A stretch of 64,000 bases of DNA, from contig JASBNA010000002.1 of NCBI GenBank assembly GCA_038087015.1, forward strand, positions 1,240,001 through 1,304,000. Reading direction: 5' to 3'. The position numbers and the translations under genes were made by a program. Shown here in pieces: positions 36,338 to 49,730 of the stretch. The stretch is from Cerrena zonata. Taxonomy: Eukaryota; Basidiomycota; Agaricomycetes; Polyporales; Cerrenaceae. The stretch's first letter is position 1, and each line of letters opens with the position of its first letter. The notes under the pieces were generated by a model. The model searched no databases, was not told the DNA's origin, and was given only the letters and a program-made list of their open reading frames with translations.

Positions 36338-39283
36338 ATGTTCTTCACCCCTGATCTTCTAGCCAGGCGCGATAGTGGGTTTGGTCTCCTTTGGTGCGGA
36401 CTTGAGTATTTTGCGTATGTACTTAGATTCTGATTATAACTATGCTTCTAGGCTCGCCGCGACATTGGGATCTAAGTCTTCTTTCCGAAAGCTACCTCGA
36501 CGTTCTGTTGCAACTGCTGACATTCCAGAGTTATGCATACTCATTGCAGAACCTCCAGAACCCTTGGCTTTACGGCTGTCGAGTAACCTCATGATGGGAG
36601 TAGCACGGTACGCATCCATTGACTATATGCGCTTGACTTAATACCAATATCCCATCTCGCAGGGTCTATAAAGGTCAACTTCTGGTGACTTTGGAGGAGA
36701 GGCGATTATACTAAACGAGTTTGATAGTGAAACAAGAGATTCTTTTTACCGATGTGACGACATGTTTCAACACATTGAAGAAGGCCGTTCAAGACCTTCA
36801 CGCGTCCTCTAATGTCGCAGCTCAACTCCAAATGGGTCAGCCAAGTGTTAGGTATGCCATATGTTTATCCCCTGCCGTAGCCTACTACTAAACGTCGGGG
36901 GCAGAGCGGACGCTATCACAGTTACTATGGATCCAGGAGCAGCGTTCACAATCGACTTCGATAATTTATTTTCGGTACGTGGCAATCATTCACTGTATGC
37001 TATTGAATTTACTCTAAACGCTCTGTGTAGGCTTGGGATGAAGCCAGGGTTGATCCAGATGAAGGTACATTGTAATGAGTGGTTGTATCCCTACCACACA
37101 GCTAATATCATCAACAGAAGCAGAAGATGATTCTGATGAGGAATACGGGACTCAGAATCCCAAAGCCAGAAAGCGAAAGAGGCTCCTGTATCTGCAGTGG
37201 GGAACGCTCGAGGGGACACTCACACTTTGAAAGAAAACCATGATCTTATTCTATCAGCTTCATTCGATAATTCCTTCAAGAATGAAGGGTTTGGCGGGAT
37301 TGCCCCCTCTTCGTCACAATTTGGTGGCTTTGGCTTCGACGATGACTTTCTTGGTGGCTTGGACAACGTCGGTGTTGGCGATATAGGTGATGAACTCGCA
37401 CAAGAATTAGGCGAGGGTTGGGGAGGTGCTATTCCCGACGTTGGGTACGTGTATGAGCCTGTCTAGTTATACGTACCTCGTCGCTAACATCAACGCATAT
37501 ATGTAGTCACCTTGACGGTGATCTCAACGTGGCCCAGGAGCCAGTACCTGATTTCGAATTCGACGCAGGTATCCACGACCAAGAGGCTCAACCTCCAGCA
37601 TCCCCGATCCGTCGTGATTTCATTGGACAGACGAATGAGATGGGAGAAGCAGACGGTTGGTACACCGAATCAAATGATTGTTCCAACTTGACGTATACAT
37701 ATAGATGGTTTCGTTAGAGGGGATGGTTCTGTCATCGTCCCACTTTCTCCCATAAATGGGGGGCTGGAAGGTCAAGGAGAAAAGCCACTGAAGAAAACAA
37801 AGCGTGTGCGGCTCCTACTCGATGCTCGTACAGAGCTTACAAACGAAGAGCTTCAGGTAAGAATTCGATTGTATCCCTCACGCTTGAGATATATATTTTA
37901 TTTTACAGAGAGCCCGCACTCATTATTTGGAAGAACAAGCTTTATTAAGAAGAGAAATTGCTCAAAAAAAGCTGAGAAGGAAAGTGAGAAAGTTTTGGAA
38001 GAACTAATCCTAGGTGTTCCGAGAGGATGTAAGCGTTCTCTGATAGTTTATTTCTTCGACAGACAAACTAATTCTTCCCTCTATAGTACATGCGCAAGTT
38101 CTGGTCGATTTCTGGATCGATAACTTCAAGATGCAAGTCGAAGCACGATCCGGCAAGTTACATATGGAATTAGAAGGTTCGTTTGTCTAGCTTCGGCTTG
38201 ACCTTGGCTAGATACTACGTATTAATTGTAGGTGAACCTCCGCGCAAACGACGCAGGATCGACGAGGAGACAGACACAGCTCTGCAGGAAGATGGTAGAG
38301 CTCGAGACATGATGGATATAGACAACCAGTTCGTAATGGACAATGGTCCAGACTTTGACATGGCAGATATTCGTTCGTTGTTCTATTTATTCTTTTGCCG
38401 ATTCCCCTTAACAGAAATATTAGAAGGCGGTGATTTCGGAATAGATTCACGAATGCGATCGTCTGAGGTATGTTCCATCTAATAATTGACTTTCACGATC
38501 CCCAACTTTGTGTTGCATAGGAACCCGGCCAAGCTCGAAGAGAATCGAGACCACCTTCTGCACTCGGCGGTTCTCATTTCGGCATAGAACCCTTCACTCA
38601 GATCTCTGCATCTCAACGTAGTGCTGTCTTTCCTTGGGACAATGCTGGCGCAAGCTCTTCTGTTGGAGGAGCGTTCGATAACTTTCTTGGGAGCGACAGG
38701 CTTAGCCTACTCAATCGTGGCCGGGGGAATTCTCTCAGCAGTCGGGGACGCGAGAGCCCACTGCATCTCGGACTTGCGGAGGAGTTTGGAGCCAAGGACA
38801 ATCACTTCGATAGCGACGGATTTGAGTTTGCTGGTACGTGCCGTACTCGAGAATCCCACTTAAAACCCGATTGATGTGTTATGACTTATCTTAGTGCCCG
38901 GTGAGGGCGAGAAAGCGTTGAACGATGATTCTCAAAAGACGGATGTGGCTGTCGCTGCACTAGAGCGCAATTCGTTGAACTTCTTGGAGTGCGTACCTTC
39001 GTTATTTATAATATGAGGCAATGGCTGACATTTCTCTGTAACAGGTACGCTAAGATGCAGCTAAACTCGAGGCCTGATATGACCCTTTCCTTTGACGATG
39101 TTGTTCCCAAAACGACCAGTACGCCTCACGTCGCGGCTGCAGCGTTCTATCACTGTCTAGGTAACGTTTGAGCATATTGACTTCCTGCTAATTATTAACA
39201 TGCTGGCAGTACTCGCAACGAGAAACCTGATTAGTGTGACTCAAGACGAGATTTTTGGCTCGGTCAACATTGCTGTGAAGTAA
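36338..39283 (+). CDS. REC8/RAD21-family cohesin kleisin, REC8 type
   Basis: Meiotic-type kleisin subunit of cohesin that closes the SMC1-SMC3 ring. ATG 36338 starts MFFTPDLLARRDSGFGLLW, spliced to LAATLGSKSSFRKLPRRS and DIPELCILIAEPPEPLALR. RLSSNLMMGVARVYKVKQE completes the N-terminal SMC3-binding domain. The centre is acidic and disordered, with EPPRKRRRIDEE and repeated Asp-Phe clusters. The C-terminal winged helix, which binds the SMC1 head, reads LNFLEYAKMQLNSRPDM, LSFDDVVP, HVAAAAFYHCLVLAT and DEIFGSVNIAVK, ending at TAA 39281-39283. The leader, with LLARRDSGFGLLWLAATL, is that of basidiomycete REC8 rather than mitotic RAD21. More than ten small introns are implied. If REC8, expression should be meiotic. 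Confidence 0.85.
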
Positions 39284-39604
39284 ACACACACCTCCTAACT
39301 TTCTTTTACACTTTAACGATGACATCACTCATTGAGTGCCAGGCGACTCGGACATGTACAATTAGCGCTCCTTAGTATTCAATCTGCAACTCTCGATTTC
39401 TCATATTCTCAACTTCGAGGTCTCTCTATTATCACCGTGTACAATAAAACAGTAACCTTTTATATCAATGCCAATCGACTTATGTTGGACTCGGAGTCGG
39501 TCTGATTATGCGAACCCCGATAACTTGAGAGACGCTGGGCGCGAAAATGTTGTATCGGACCACTCAAAAGCGTTTTAATAGTATTGAGGCTGGTACCATC
39601 GTAG
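39284..39604. other. Intergenic, IDI promoter
   Basis: A 321 bp stretch between REC8 and the isomerase gene on the same strand. No gene seen. Confidence 0.5.
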
Positions 39605-40595
<991 letters not shown>

Positions 40596-41080
40596 CATGT
40601 TCCTCAGGCCTGTTAGTGTTATCTAGAACTGGGGAATATAGCTTGAATCATTTAGTTAGCACAATTATATATTACTTTACCCTGACACATGATGCATGAA
40701 ACTTCAACCACAGTTTGAATTCATATGTAGTATTGTATGGTATGGTGATTTACAAAAATCAAAAGGTACATCTCTGGAAAAGAGGCAGATGATATTATAA
40801 TGGGCCCATTCTAAGAAACTGTTATGTATACAGATTTTTCATTTTCTACAATATTTCTGGAACTTCAACAGTTCTATACTAGTACAAGAATTACAAGATG
40901 AAAGAAAATTGGAACACCATAGCTCAGCCATATACTCTCCAAATAATTAGCCAGGTCATCATCAAAGTAATGGGGATGTAGTCATCTGTTAGATAGAAAT
41001 AAATTGATCAATTCTTCCTATCCATCCTGATTTGAGAACTTACCAGGCTCTGCTATTCGACAAAGCACAGGGTAGCAGAG
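40596..41080. other. AT-rich intergenic between convergent genes
   Basis: About 485 bp holding the 3' flanks of the isomerase and WW-domain genes. It is clearly more AT-rich than its neighbours. No gene seen. Confidence 0.5.
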
Positions 41081-43073
41081 TCATACATTAGAGCAGCCTC
41101 TTGAGGCACTCTTCTTGCCATGTGCAATGTTGGTAATCCATGAGATAAGCTTCCGGAGACAGTGGATGATGGTTGCAAGAGCTAACAAGGCTCCAAGAAT
41201 ATAGATCAGATAGAAGTTTGTCTTCTCAAAGGCCAAGCCCAACACCTCAGTGGTGAGTAATATGATTGACCACCCAACCAGTGCTTTTGGGAGTGCATAA
41301 ACAAATGCAAGCTTGGCATATCCTCTAAATAACCACTTGTGGAGGTGGGATAACTACATAATGGTGATCAGAATCCAAGGTTGACAACAGATACAAATGG
41401 AATGAACAAACCGCAGTCTCAGAACTATAATTTTCAGCTTCATTGTAGTGTTCCAATAGATTGAAACCACTGTAAAGTCCAGTAGCAGCAAATGCAAGCG
41501 AGGCGAGACCCGGATATATAGAGAGGAATGTCCTCCCGGTAATAAGGAGGATTCCATTGGAACTAGTACCATATGGTTAGTGGCCCATAAGAAAACCGCG
41601 ACTAGGTAACTCACATGATAAGAAACATGGACTGAAACAGCGAAGTTAGCTTTAGAGACCCATACACATCTAGTATTTTACTCACCTGCAAACATGCCAT
41701 CTTCCACATCTTATGTATCTTGAGTGAAAATCTGCGCCAGTTCTTGGCCAACACAAGGCCATCGAGGTATAGAAGTTCTAGGTCATTTTGAAGGGACTGG
41801 GGCATATTGAAAAGCATGAGGAATCCGAGCTTTATGAGAAGACTGTTTGGTTTGGGCTCCTCCATCAGGCGTCTCTTGTCGAGGTTAAGGCGGGCGTATG
41901 TTTCGCCGTAGTAGTGCTGGAATTTATGCAGAGCTAAATATAAAAATATAAAAAAGTTGTCAGAAATTCGATATCTGTGTATCGAGCTTGAATAGCCTCA
42001 CCGATGCCCCGCCAAATGCGAGCTGAATGCGGACCACGAATTATTAGTATACCTTTGCATCGTCTTTGGTCAGCAATTCACGTACCAATTGCGCAAGTAT
42101 AGAATGTGTTGTCACATGCTTCGTCTGGACAAACGATTGGTCACATAACCCAGAGTAGCATAAACAGATGTGAACTCACCTGGGAGGTCAATCGACTTGA
42201 TGAGTTCTTCGCACAGTTCCGGCTCGTATGGATATGTGGATACCATGGACGTCAGGATATCTTATGTGGCGTATATCGGTGAGCGATTCCATCGTTGACT
42301 GCCAACAAGACTGACCTGTTTTACAGTACCGCAAAAAGCTGAATAACTCTAGTCGGAGGCGTTTTGAAACGCTACGGTGCGGATAATATTCAACATGGCA
42401 CCAGTAATGCTCTTGAAGCTTATAGTCTATTCCGAAAATGAGAGTCCGTTTCCAATTCCTGATTGTCATAAACTTACTGAGGTTGGCCCTTGAACTTACG
42501 CGCCAGAGGTCGAGATCCTTGAACGAATGTACATCCTCGAACCAGAATTCGAGTTGTTTGTCGTGATCCACAACATAATATCCACATTTGTCGGAGTCCG
42601 TATCCAACTGTAAATGAATTTCGTAGTCGGGAGGAAGTGGCCACTCCAAGTTAGAAATGGTGTTCTGGATCTCGCTGATCGCGTCACAAAGTCGTTGGTA
42701 CTGCACGCCGTCCTGAATATGCGTATTGGTTACAGTACGCAACTTCGCGTTCACGTAGTACACCGCGCCTTCGGGATGCAGGTGTGCGGTCCACCCCTCG
42801 GGTAGATCACTAAACCTCCAGAGTGTTAGTCTCCGCGTTTCATGAAAGGGAAAGAGTACGTACATGCCAAAACGCGCCACACCATACGAGCTAGATTCTA
42901 CACTCTCCTCCCACCCAGAAGCCCTAATGTATGGGTGAGGCGTATGAACGATAAGAGATAGTACACGCTTACATTTCATTGACTTCGTAGCGAGTGTTCT
43001 TGTCTGCAGTAGTGGGATAGATCATAGATTTCTTAGCATTGAGAGTTTTGGTAGTTTCGGTGACGGAAGACAT
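41081..43073 (-). CDS. WW-domain protein with C-terminal membrane segments
   Basis: ATG 43073 starts MSSVTETTKTLNAKKS. A WW-like module follows: LPEGWTAHLHPEGAVYYVN, where the first Trp and the Tyr pair fit, with Thr-Asn-Thr in place of the second Trp-Pro. Then come CGYYVVDHDKQLEFWF and EHYWCHVEYYPH. A helical region reads FLMLFNMPQSLQNDLE, LYLDGLVLAKNWRRFSLKI and HKMWKMACLQ. The end has several hydrophobic stretches (LLITGRTFLSIYPGLASL, YALPKALVGWSIILLTT, FYLIYILGALLALATII) and a stop at 41081-41083. This layout, a modified WW module then a mostly helical part and a membrane tail, recurs in Agaricomycete gene families of unknown function. About ten introns are implied. Function unknown. Confidence 0.65.
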
Positions 43074-44599
43074 TATGGAAGATGGGAGTAGTGGGTGGTG
43101 TTTGCGCGAGTGATTGGGTATTGGAGGAGAGGGAAATATGAGATGAGCTATATATACCTCATGCGCTACCTAAATCAAACAAAAGAAAGCCCTGAGTGGA
43201 AAGAACGCGCGGGGAGGAACCCTTTTGTCACAGACAATACAACTGAATATGCATCATGCCCTAGCCCCTGAGGATTCGTAGAACAACGTAAATTCATGAA
43301 CTCTTCCCCTGAGCCAGCAGACGATCATAAGCCGAGAACTTCGAACCTACACATAATAGGGTTTATAAGTTGGACAGCCAAGTTTGACATTTCCATTGTC
43401 CCTAGAACATATTAGCAGGTATATTTTTGGCAATGCCAGGACTGATTTACCAAGTCAGTAGAACGCGCGCTGCCTCAAACTAGTTCCCGCCTTCTATGCA
43501 TAGCTTCTGACCTGCGTTCCTCCTAATCATATTACACGTGTAGTTGGCAATCGATAATACGATTGAGAGGGGATCCTCGGACTCGGAGGATGCTGTGTCG
43601 GAGCATGTTGGCGTCATAGGATATTTCCGGTTTGCGGATGTAGGTACTAGGGGCTGTAAAACATAGAACAAAACGCTGTGAGTTCTAGAAGACAGTCGAA
43701 GGATTCGTGAATCACATCGATTGACAGGATCAAGATTAGACTCACATTTTCCGGTTACAAACCATGTATAAAGACACGTTAGAGTACTCACATGGTCAAA
43801 ACAGCAAACATAACAATGAAAACTTCGTCGAAACTCCATCCGAGTCAATTGACAAAAATAGAGATGCTAAATCAGTAGTCACTTTTAACCGATGTACGGT
43901 GGCTACATTCGGAAACTTCGACACCATTACGTTTCGCTGAACACAACACCATACTCCATTTCCGGGGTCTGCTTTATTGCAATCCAATTGGTAGTGTCGA
44001 GTGTGTAGTTTCTACCGAGTTCATTACAAACTGGGAGTCGCAGTGTCAATATGGGTGATAGGCCGCCGCCCTCGTGCCAACTCCTACCGGACAAGAACTT
44101 GTGGCTGTAGCTCACTTCTCTGATGGAATGTTTGTACAGAGGAAGGGTAGGCTGTGCGATGCACGAAGAGGGCGTGCGTCAGCAGACACTGGCACATCCG
44201 AAGTAGATGGAAGATATCCGGATGGTCGTTTGCTCTCGCGCTTTTCGCCCGCCACCATTACTCTGCTGACACGAAATTCAATTTCATAGACGCCGATAAT
44301 CCCCAAACGTTCCAGTTAACGGATCCAATTCGAAATATCTTGCTCGAAGTCTTCTACATATATATTAGATAGGTTTCGATACTGGCAATCAGCTTCATAA
44401 ATAAAATTAGGTTTAAATATTCTCATGTAGTGGAGCGATATCTTCGTGCCAAATTACCCAGGTCAAGCAGAAAGTTGAAACTCTCCTTGATGCAGATGGG
44501 TAACGCCAGTCTGGCACACGGATACTTCATGGGTCTATCAGTCACAAGTCCGTACTGAAATGGGCTAGTGCCTGGCAAGTCCCACACCAGTCCTATCGA
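43074..44599. other. No gene recognised
   Basis: About 1.5 kb between the WW-domain gene and the small-gene cluster. Short motif-free open frames only. Some could be relics of the neighbouring cluster family, but I cannot align any with confidence. Confidence 0.4.
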
Positions 44600-44607
44600 T
44601 ATATAAT
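44600..44607 (+). promoter_or_regulatory. TATA-like box of cluster gene A
   Basis: TATATAAT-type sequence (GATATATAATAT context) 93 bp upstream of ATG 44693. Confidence 0.4.
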
Positions 44608-44692
44608 ATCCTGCGATAGAGAATGAACGGTTTGCAGGCTCTTTCCCGCGAACGCAGCTCGCCCAAATACGACTCTGTAACTCCTGTCAACA

Positions 44693-45145
44693 ATGTCTGA
44701 CAATAACATTGATGGAAGGGGTATGCACGATGATGAGAACATTAGAGACGTCCAGTAAGTTTTACCTCGCCGTCTTTGAAGGATATACATAATCAATCCG
44801 AACCGACAGAGAGAGTCAGATCGACTCTGCCAATGATAGCGCAATTCCTGTTCCATCTGAGCCTTCCACGTGAATCATTTCCCTTGACACAAGATTGTGA
44901 TCTAACACTGACAGCGAGCCATCTTAAGTTTGTTGTAGGTCCATCAAGCTCTAGTTTATCGAAGGGTTATAGACATGTCCATATTCTCTTGTTCCAGGCC
45001 CCCAGGCTTCGTTCCGAGAGGAAAGCAGAGCGCCTCGACTGTTACCGTCAAAGGTCAATGCAAATGCTCGAAGAATTGCAAGAGGACGCATTGTCAAGGT
45101 CCCAAATGCCAGGGAAAGTCCGATTGTCCGTGTAGAACAGCATAA
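44693..45145 (+). CDS. Cluster gene A: PPGFxPRG protein, 7-Cys metallothionein-like tail
   Basis: Exons 44693-44754, 44810-44869 and 44998-45145 give 89 residues. Both introns are phase 2. The N-terminus MSDNNIDGRGMHDDENI is acidic. Exon 2 is Ser/Glu/Asp/Pro-rich (ESQIDSANDSAIPVPSEPS). Exon 3 begins with PPGFVPRGKQSAS, then a lysine-rich tail with seven cysteines spaced C-x-C-x3-C-x4-C-x4-C-x5-C-x-C, ending PCRTA. There is no signal peptide or membrane segment. Two CxC pairs and the absence of aromatic residues in the tail are typical of metallothioneins, so binding of Cu or Zn is a reasonable inference. Genes B, C and D downstream share the structure and the PPGF motif. The second intron is longer than usual (128 nt). 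Confidence 0.65.
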
Positions 45146-45618
45146 TGGATAGGGGGTGAACACAAATCCATCAAGACTGAGCGAGGCGCAGATGTAATGG
45201 TCAAACATAATCAATGTGTATAACAGGTTTTGAATGAAGACAATACTCAGTGTTTGACTTGATGATGATGCCCGCGCGTATCGGGACACGCAGCAAAAAT
45301 GTAGAGGTCCACAGATGACGGCAATATTTGCGCCTATGCAAGGGATCCGCATTATGTGTGTATATTGGGTGCTCATGATCAATCTTCTAGAGTCCTGTTA
45401 GGACACCGATGTCATATATGCAGTCCGGAAAGTCCGGGCTTCGAGAATTGCAAGACCAGTGTTCGAGTAGAGTTTCAATTTACAGTGCCCCTTGTAGACA
45501 TATAGTTGACAAGAGGCTCTAAACCTCGTACTTCTTCAGTTACTGCCCTACAAACAGCATTTCATGAAGTCCGCGTAATCCGGGCGACAACAATGAAGTG
45601 TCACGCACGCAAGAAAGG

Positions 45619-45624
45619 TATAAA
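45619..45624 (+). promoter_or_regulatory. TATA box of cluster gene B
   Basis: TATAAA only 20 bp upstream of the first ATG (45639) and 68 bp upstream of the next in-frame ATG (45687). If it is the real TATA box, transcription would start near or after 45639, favouring the second ATG. Confidence 0.4.
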
Positions 45625-45638
45625 GCAAGCAAGTAGAA

Positions 45639-46203
45639 ATGTCCACCGCCTCACATTATCCTCTAAATCCGGCAATACCAAGGCCCATGATAGAAGAAGG
45701 GAACGCTCTCACTGAAGCTCACGTGGTAGCATCGTCTGCTGCTGCCGCCAGTGACGGGATGGTGAATTCCAACCACGTCGTTGCTGGCGGTCCCATAACC
45801 CCCATCGCTGGCGATCCTAGTATGACGAATGAGTATGTCTTTTTGTGAGCAAAAATATTGATGATACTAACAGCGTGTTCAGTGATCTGTCTGCGAGGTC
45901 TACATCGTAAGACCGTCAATTAAGTAAAACACACAGTCTAATCAATACTAACGATGCATTCGTAGGCCTCCGGGGTTTCGTCCTCGGGGGAGAAAAGCAA
46001 GAGGCACAGTTACCACTGCGAGCTCAAGCACCGGCCAAGGTAACTCCGGCACAAATGGAAGTGCTCAGAGAAACCCCAACGGTACTGGTGGGGGAAACAC
46101 TGGTACTTCGCAAGGGACGCCCAGAAACGGTGATCGGAGTGGATCCAACAACGGTGGTCAGGGTGGTTCCGGCAAGAGGGACACATCGAGGAAGAAGAAA
46201 TGA
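45639..46203 (+). CDS. Cluster gene B: PPGFRPRGRK protein with Gly/Asn/Ser tail
   Basis: Exons 45639-45832, 45883-45906 and 45966-46203 give 151 residues, or 135 if ATG 45687 is used. Both introns are phase 2. A TACTAAC branch site at 45,865-45,871 supports the second of two in-frame acceptors. Exon 1 is longer than in the other paralogs and Ala/Ser/Val-rich. Exon 3 starts SPPGFRPRGRKARGTVTTAS, then a flexible Gly/Asn/Ser/Thr/Gln tail (NGTGGGNTGTSQGTP, SNNGGQGGSGK) and a basic end, RDTSRKKK. There is no cysteine, unlike A, C and D. The basic PRGRKARG and terminal RKKK could act as nuclear signals or nucleic-acid contacts; this is only inference. Confidence 0.6.
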
Positions 46204-47332
46204 TTCAAGTGCAACAATGCTACAATAGATACGATGCATCGTTGCCTTTTTGTCGGGGTCCGAGCCACCATATTACCATTGTAGCATTTTCATTCGCCAC
46301 TTTTTCTTCAGTAATTTGGGTCTTATTGACGAGAAATAGTTATGATGGGACTGAAGAAATCTGGACATTTCCGTACATTGTACGGTACAACCTGTATACC
46401 TAGCATATATTGTAGCCGATCATGAGAGACGCTGTATTTTCTACCTGCTCAACAATGGACAATTTGGATTAGTATTTATAAACATGCAGTTGGTGAATTC
46501 CCGTATCCCGGAGAAGGTGGAACCAACGCCAAGATAAAGTACACCGGTAGGCGGCCGCCGCCTACTTAGTATTACTGGACATGGAGTAGCCGGGCTTCCA
46601 AAACTCGCAAGACAGTCGTTCCTGCATACGTAGCATAGAGTACAAGCGACCTAAGTATGCCGTATGCATAGGTAAATCGTATGGTTGATAGAGCAGGTGA
46701 GAGACTGAGTAAGGTAGCTGGTTTGTAGTAGGCTGACTGTAAGCATTGCAAGGCGATTTTGAATCGATCATACATGCTGGGCGTCTATAGACTTCATTCC
46801 CAATTAGGCAGCTGAGAAGCTCAGGAAATCGTAAAACCTGCTTTGAAGTACTATATTGACATGCTTAGCCTCGATAGTTCCGCGACCACAGTCCATAGCC
46901 TCTCACATATACCATTGAGCGTATTCCATCGGACTTCTTTCCGGTTGACAGCTTTCTTGAGACAGGATTAATACAAGTATTTCGAGTTACAACACGTGTT
47001 GGAAGTGTTTCAAGTTCGAGCGTCCACCTTGAGTCTTTGATAACTTGCACAGCAATTACTCGGAATATGATGACACGTGCATCAAACTTAAGACCTTAAG
47101 GCCCCATTTTACGGTAGGTGAATACCACTGGTATTTGGAAAACGCATGAAGCATGCGACACACTGAGGAGTAGGCTATCCTTGATACTAGGCTATATGAC
47201 AGTTGCAATGCTTACACAGGGATACACGTCCCGAGTACAGTAGAAAGGTTGTCATTTTCCGATCTTCTTCTAGCACGGTGCTGTGACTGGGTCGCCCGTT
47301 ACGAAGAACATGCTCCCTAGTAAGAGCAGTCG
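46204..47332. other. No gene recognised (between cluster genes B and C)
   Basis: About 1.1 kb with no recognisable gene on either strand. Confidence 0.45.
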
Positions 47333-47342
47333 GCTGTACAGC
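47333..47342. promoter_or_regulatory. Palindrome GCTGTACAGC upstream of cluster gene C
   Basis: A perfect 10-bp palindrome 43 bp upstream of the gene C TATA box. Its core TGTACAGC recurs at 49695-49702, 29 bp upstream of the gene D TATA box. It may be a shared transcription-factor site. Confidence 0.35.
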
Positions 47343-47384
47343 AAGACTCGGATAACGCAAAGGCCGCATAGCCTATCGTTTGGG

Positions 47385-47393
47385 TATAAAAGG
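47385..47393 (+). promoter_or_regulatory. TATA box of cluster gene C
   Basis: TATAAAAGG 46 bp upstream of ATG 47431, followed by TACTGTGTCCTTCATTCA. Gene D has the same TATAAAAGG followed by the similar TACTCTGTCCCTAATTCATT. Confidence 0.6.
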
Positions 47394-47430
47394 TCTGTTA
47401 AGAGTACTGTGTCCTTCATTCAATTACTGC

Positions 47431-47811
47431 ATGTCCGACACCCAACAGCACCAGAACGAGGAGACTACGCCAGTCACCAGCAGCCAAGAGTGAGTTTACC
47501 AGTGATTCCCGGCCGACTACTTCATCTGAATTGTATGAATAACTCCTTGGCTAGTAGTGACTCTGAACATAGTGGCTCGACAACTCCTTCCGACGAAAGT
47601 CCACAGGATGAGACCGTAACTCCTACTTTGTTAGCATTGTAAGCAGCTCTTTGCGTCAAACCCGTAATACATACTCATCTTACGAACATCCCTCAGACCG
47701 CCAGGATTTAGGCCAAGGGGTAGGGGAAATGTTGTTACCTCTACTACCACCTGTTCGAATAAGAAATGTAGCTGCAAGAGCTGTTCTTGCGGGCCGACGT
47801 GTAGTTGTTGA
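47431..47811 (+). CDS. Cluster gene C: PPGFRPRGR protein ending in a 7-Cys metallothionein module
   Basis: Exons 47431-47489, 47555-47638 and 47697-47811 give 85 residues. Both introns are phase 2, as in A, B and D. The first two exons are acidic and Ser/Thr/Pro/Gln-rich (MSDTQQHQNEETTPVTSSQ). Exon 3 opens with LPPGFRPRGRGNVVTSTTT and ends exactly on CSNKKCSCKSCSCGPTCSC, seven Cys spaced C-x4-C-x-C-x2-C-x-C-x3-C-x-C. This tail strongly resembles short fungal copper metallothioneins, which also have seven Cys in CxC pairs. No signal peptide. What is unusual is the 66-residue conserved leader in front of the metallothionein module. A strong TATA box and a palindrome lie upstream. Confidence 0.7.
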
Positions 47812-49694
47812 CGGTGATAACGAGAAGAACCTGCGGCTGTCTTCGCGGTCGTGGATAACGCTAAGAATCGACGAGATCCAATTGACTTTGTTTGCGACCT
47901 TTTACCCTTTTCCTCCCCGACTGGTATATATCTACAAGTTAACTATAATGCATTAAAAGTCCGGTTTAGTGCGCTTCGTAACGTAGACAATACCACGGAA
48001 CATTTACAGACAATTATATTATTCCTTTGAATTCGAAATGACGGATAGCTGAAGAGACCAACGATCTACGAGTATCTCAAATAAATGTGAGGTCGGACCC
48101 ACCTCGACATAAGAGCGACTTACGATATTGGATACCGTTGTCCGGAGTACCTATCTTGGAATCACGTTTGGGCCGGCTGTGAAAAATCTCTGTATTCAAG
48201 TCTCAATGGATCAACCCCGACACGAAATAAATCACTCACGACATGATAGTTTCGGGTCACATTTGGGATCCAACGTCCTAGGATTCTCTTGCGAGTCACA
48301 GAGCTGTCTATCGAGCTCAGAAGAATAATTCTGAGAGTCTACGACCCTCCTTTCTCTTCTGATTGGAAGTGAGGAACACAGGAATGCAACAGTCTTTCTG
48401 ATAAGTCTGATTGAGACGTAAAGTCATTCTTTGATCGTTGATTGTTGGTCTGCTTTGGTTCGCACCGCCTCTGTCCCCTTGTGGTTGACCTTTAATACAC
48501 GCACTGATTGAAAAAAAGGTGATATATGTCGTAGTAAAGTGAAGCCTCGTATACGAAGTTACGCACCTGTGCAATGGGATCATTGACAGGGTCCCCTTGC
48601 AGCTCCATTAGACTATATCTTTCCTGTCAAAGGCAGTAATTTATTGACAGCTCTTAAGAGGACCATTACATTCCACTCACGTTTCAGGGTTCACTAGTAC
48701 CTAATAACCAGCCTTTGCGGATATGATCGTATTGGTATGACACACGCGAGTCATATTACTGTGTAGTTATTGTGAGGAAGCGTGTATGACCACTGCACAA
48801 TCCCAGATCTATGGCCCCAGTCTTCTTCAGGCTGTGGTTCTGTCAAATGCAGAGGCACGAGGCAAAGCACCGCTACCAGAATTCCACATCCATTCTCCAT
48901 ATGCCGTTTGCTGGTTCGTGAGCTTATTGTATGCCGAAGTGTATTTTACATATCTCCTTGGTACTGGTCTCGGCTCATCCTAGGCCTGAGGTATCGTCTC
49001 AGTTTCCGAAGGATCCGAACGTGGTATTAAGATGACCACAACTCTCACCCTGGGACTTGAATCTAATCCTACTGTTGAGCGCACGTCTTGTATTTGTTTC
49101 ACCTTACTGCCGAAGTCCATCGATAGAATGGGTACGTGAAGGAAGACTTTTTCGACGCAACCCAAGGGTAGAAACGAGCTGCCATATACAAGTTCCTGGT
49201 ATAAGTGTTAGTCATATGATCATTTCGCAATAAGCACATTGTCCTGCACCGGAGTACATACGGCGGCAACCTACCCGCTGATAGGCGACCCGAATCGCTC
49301 TAAGTTCAGCTAGAGTTAGAACCGCCAGGCAAGGTAAGATCGGCCGAATTCTCATCGTTGGGTGGCGGTGAGGTTTTCGGGTATACAAACAGATGTTGTA
49401 ATGATTGTTAGTCCCTGGGGAGCAGTTTATTGCGCGGTAAGTTACCGGAGGCTGACATCTGCATTGTGCAGAGCAGTACTATGACATAGCGCCCCACTAT
49501 CAGACTGTATAGTCTGTAACTGAAGAGGTACAATTGCAAGGTATTAGGCAGGCGTATAATTATCAGAGGTTGTGCCATAGCCTACCGTTCAATTTGAAGT
49601 TTTAACCGGTTGCATGTTGGGTGAATGCGGTCTAGAACAGACCTCCCAAGTAGCCCACTAGTGTGGCATTTAGGCTGTTCTGTAACCAACAGAA
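47812..49694. other. No gene recognised (between cluster genes C and D)
   Basis: About 1.9 kb. No gene motif found on either strand. The spacing is large enough for another cluster member, but I could not find a further PPGF motif. Confidence 0.45.
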
Positions 49695-49730
49695 TGTACA
49701 GCCAGTGTGTACGTCAGGCTACTCGTCAAG

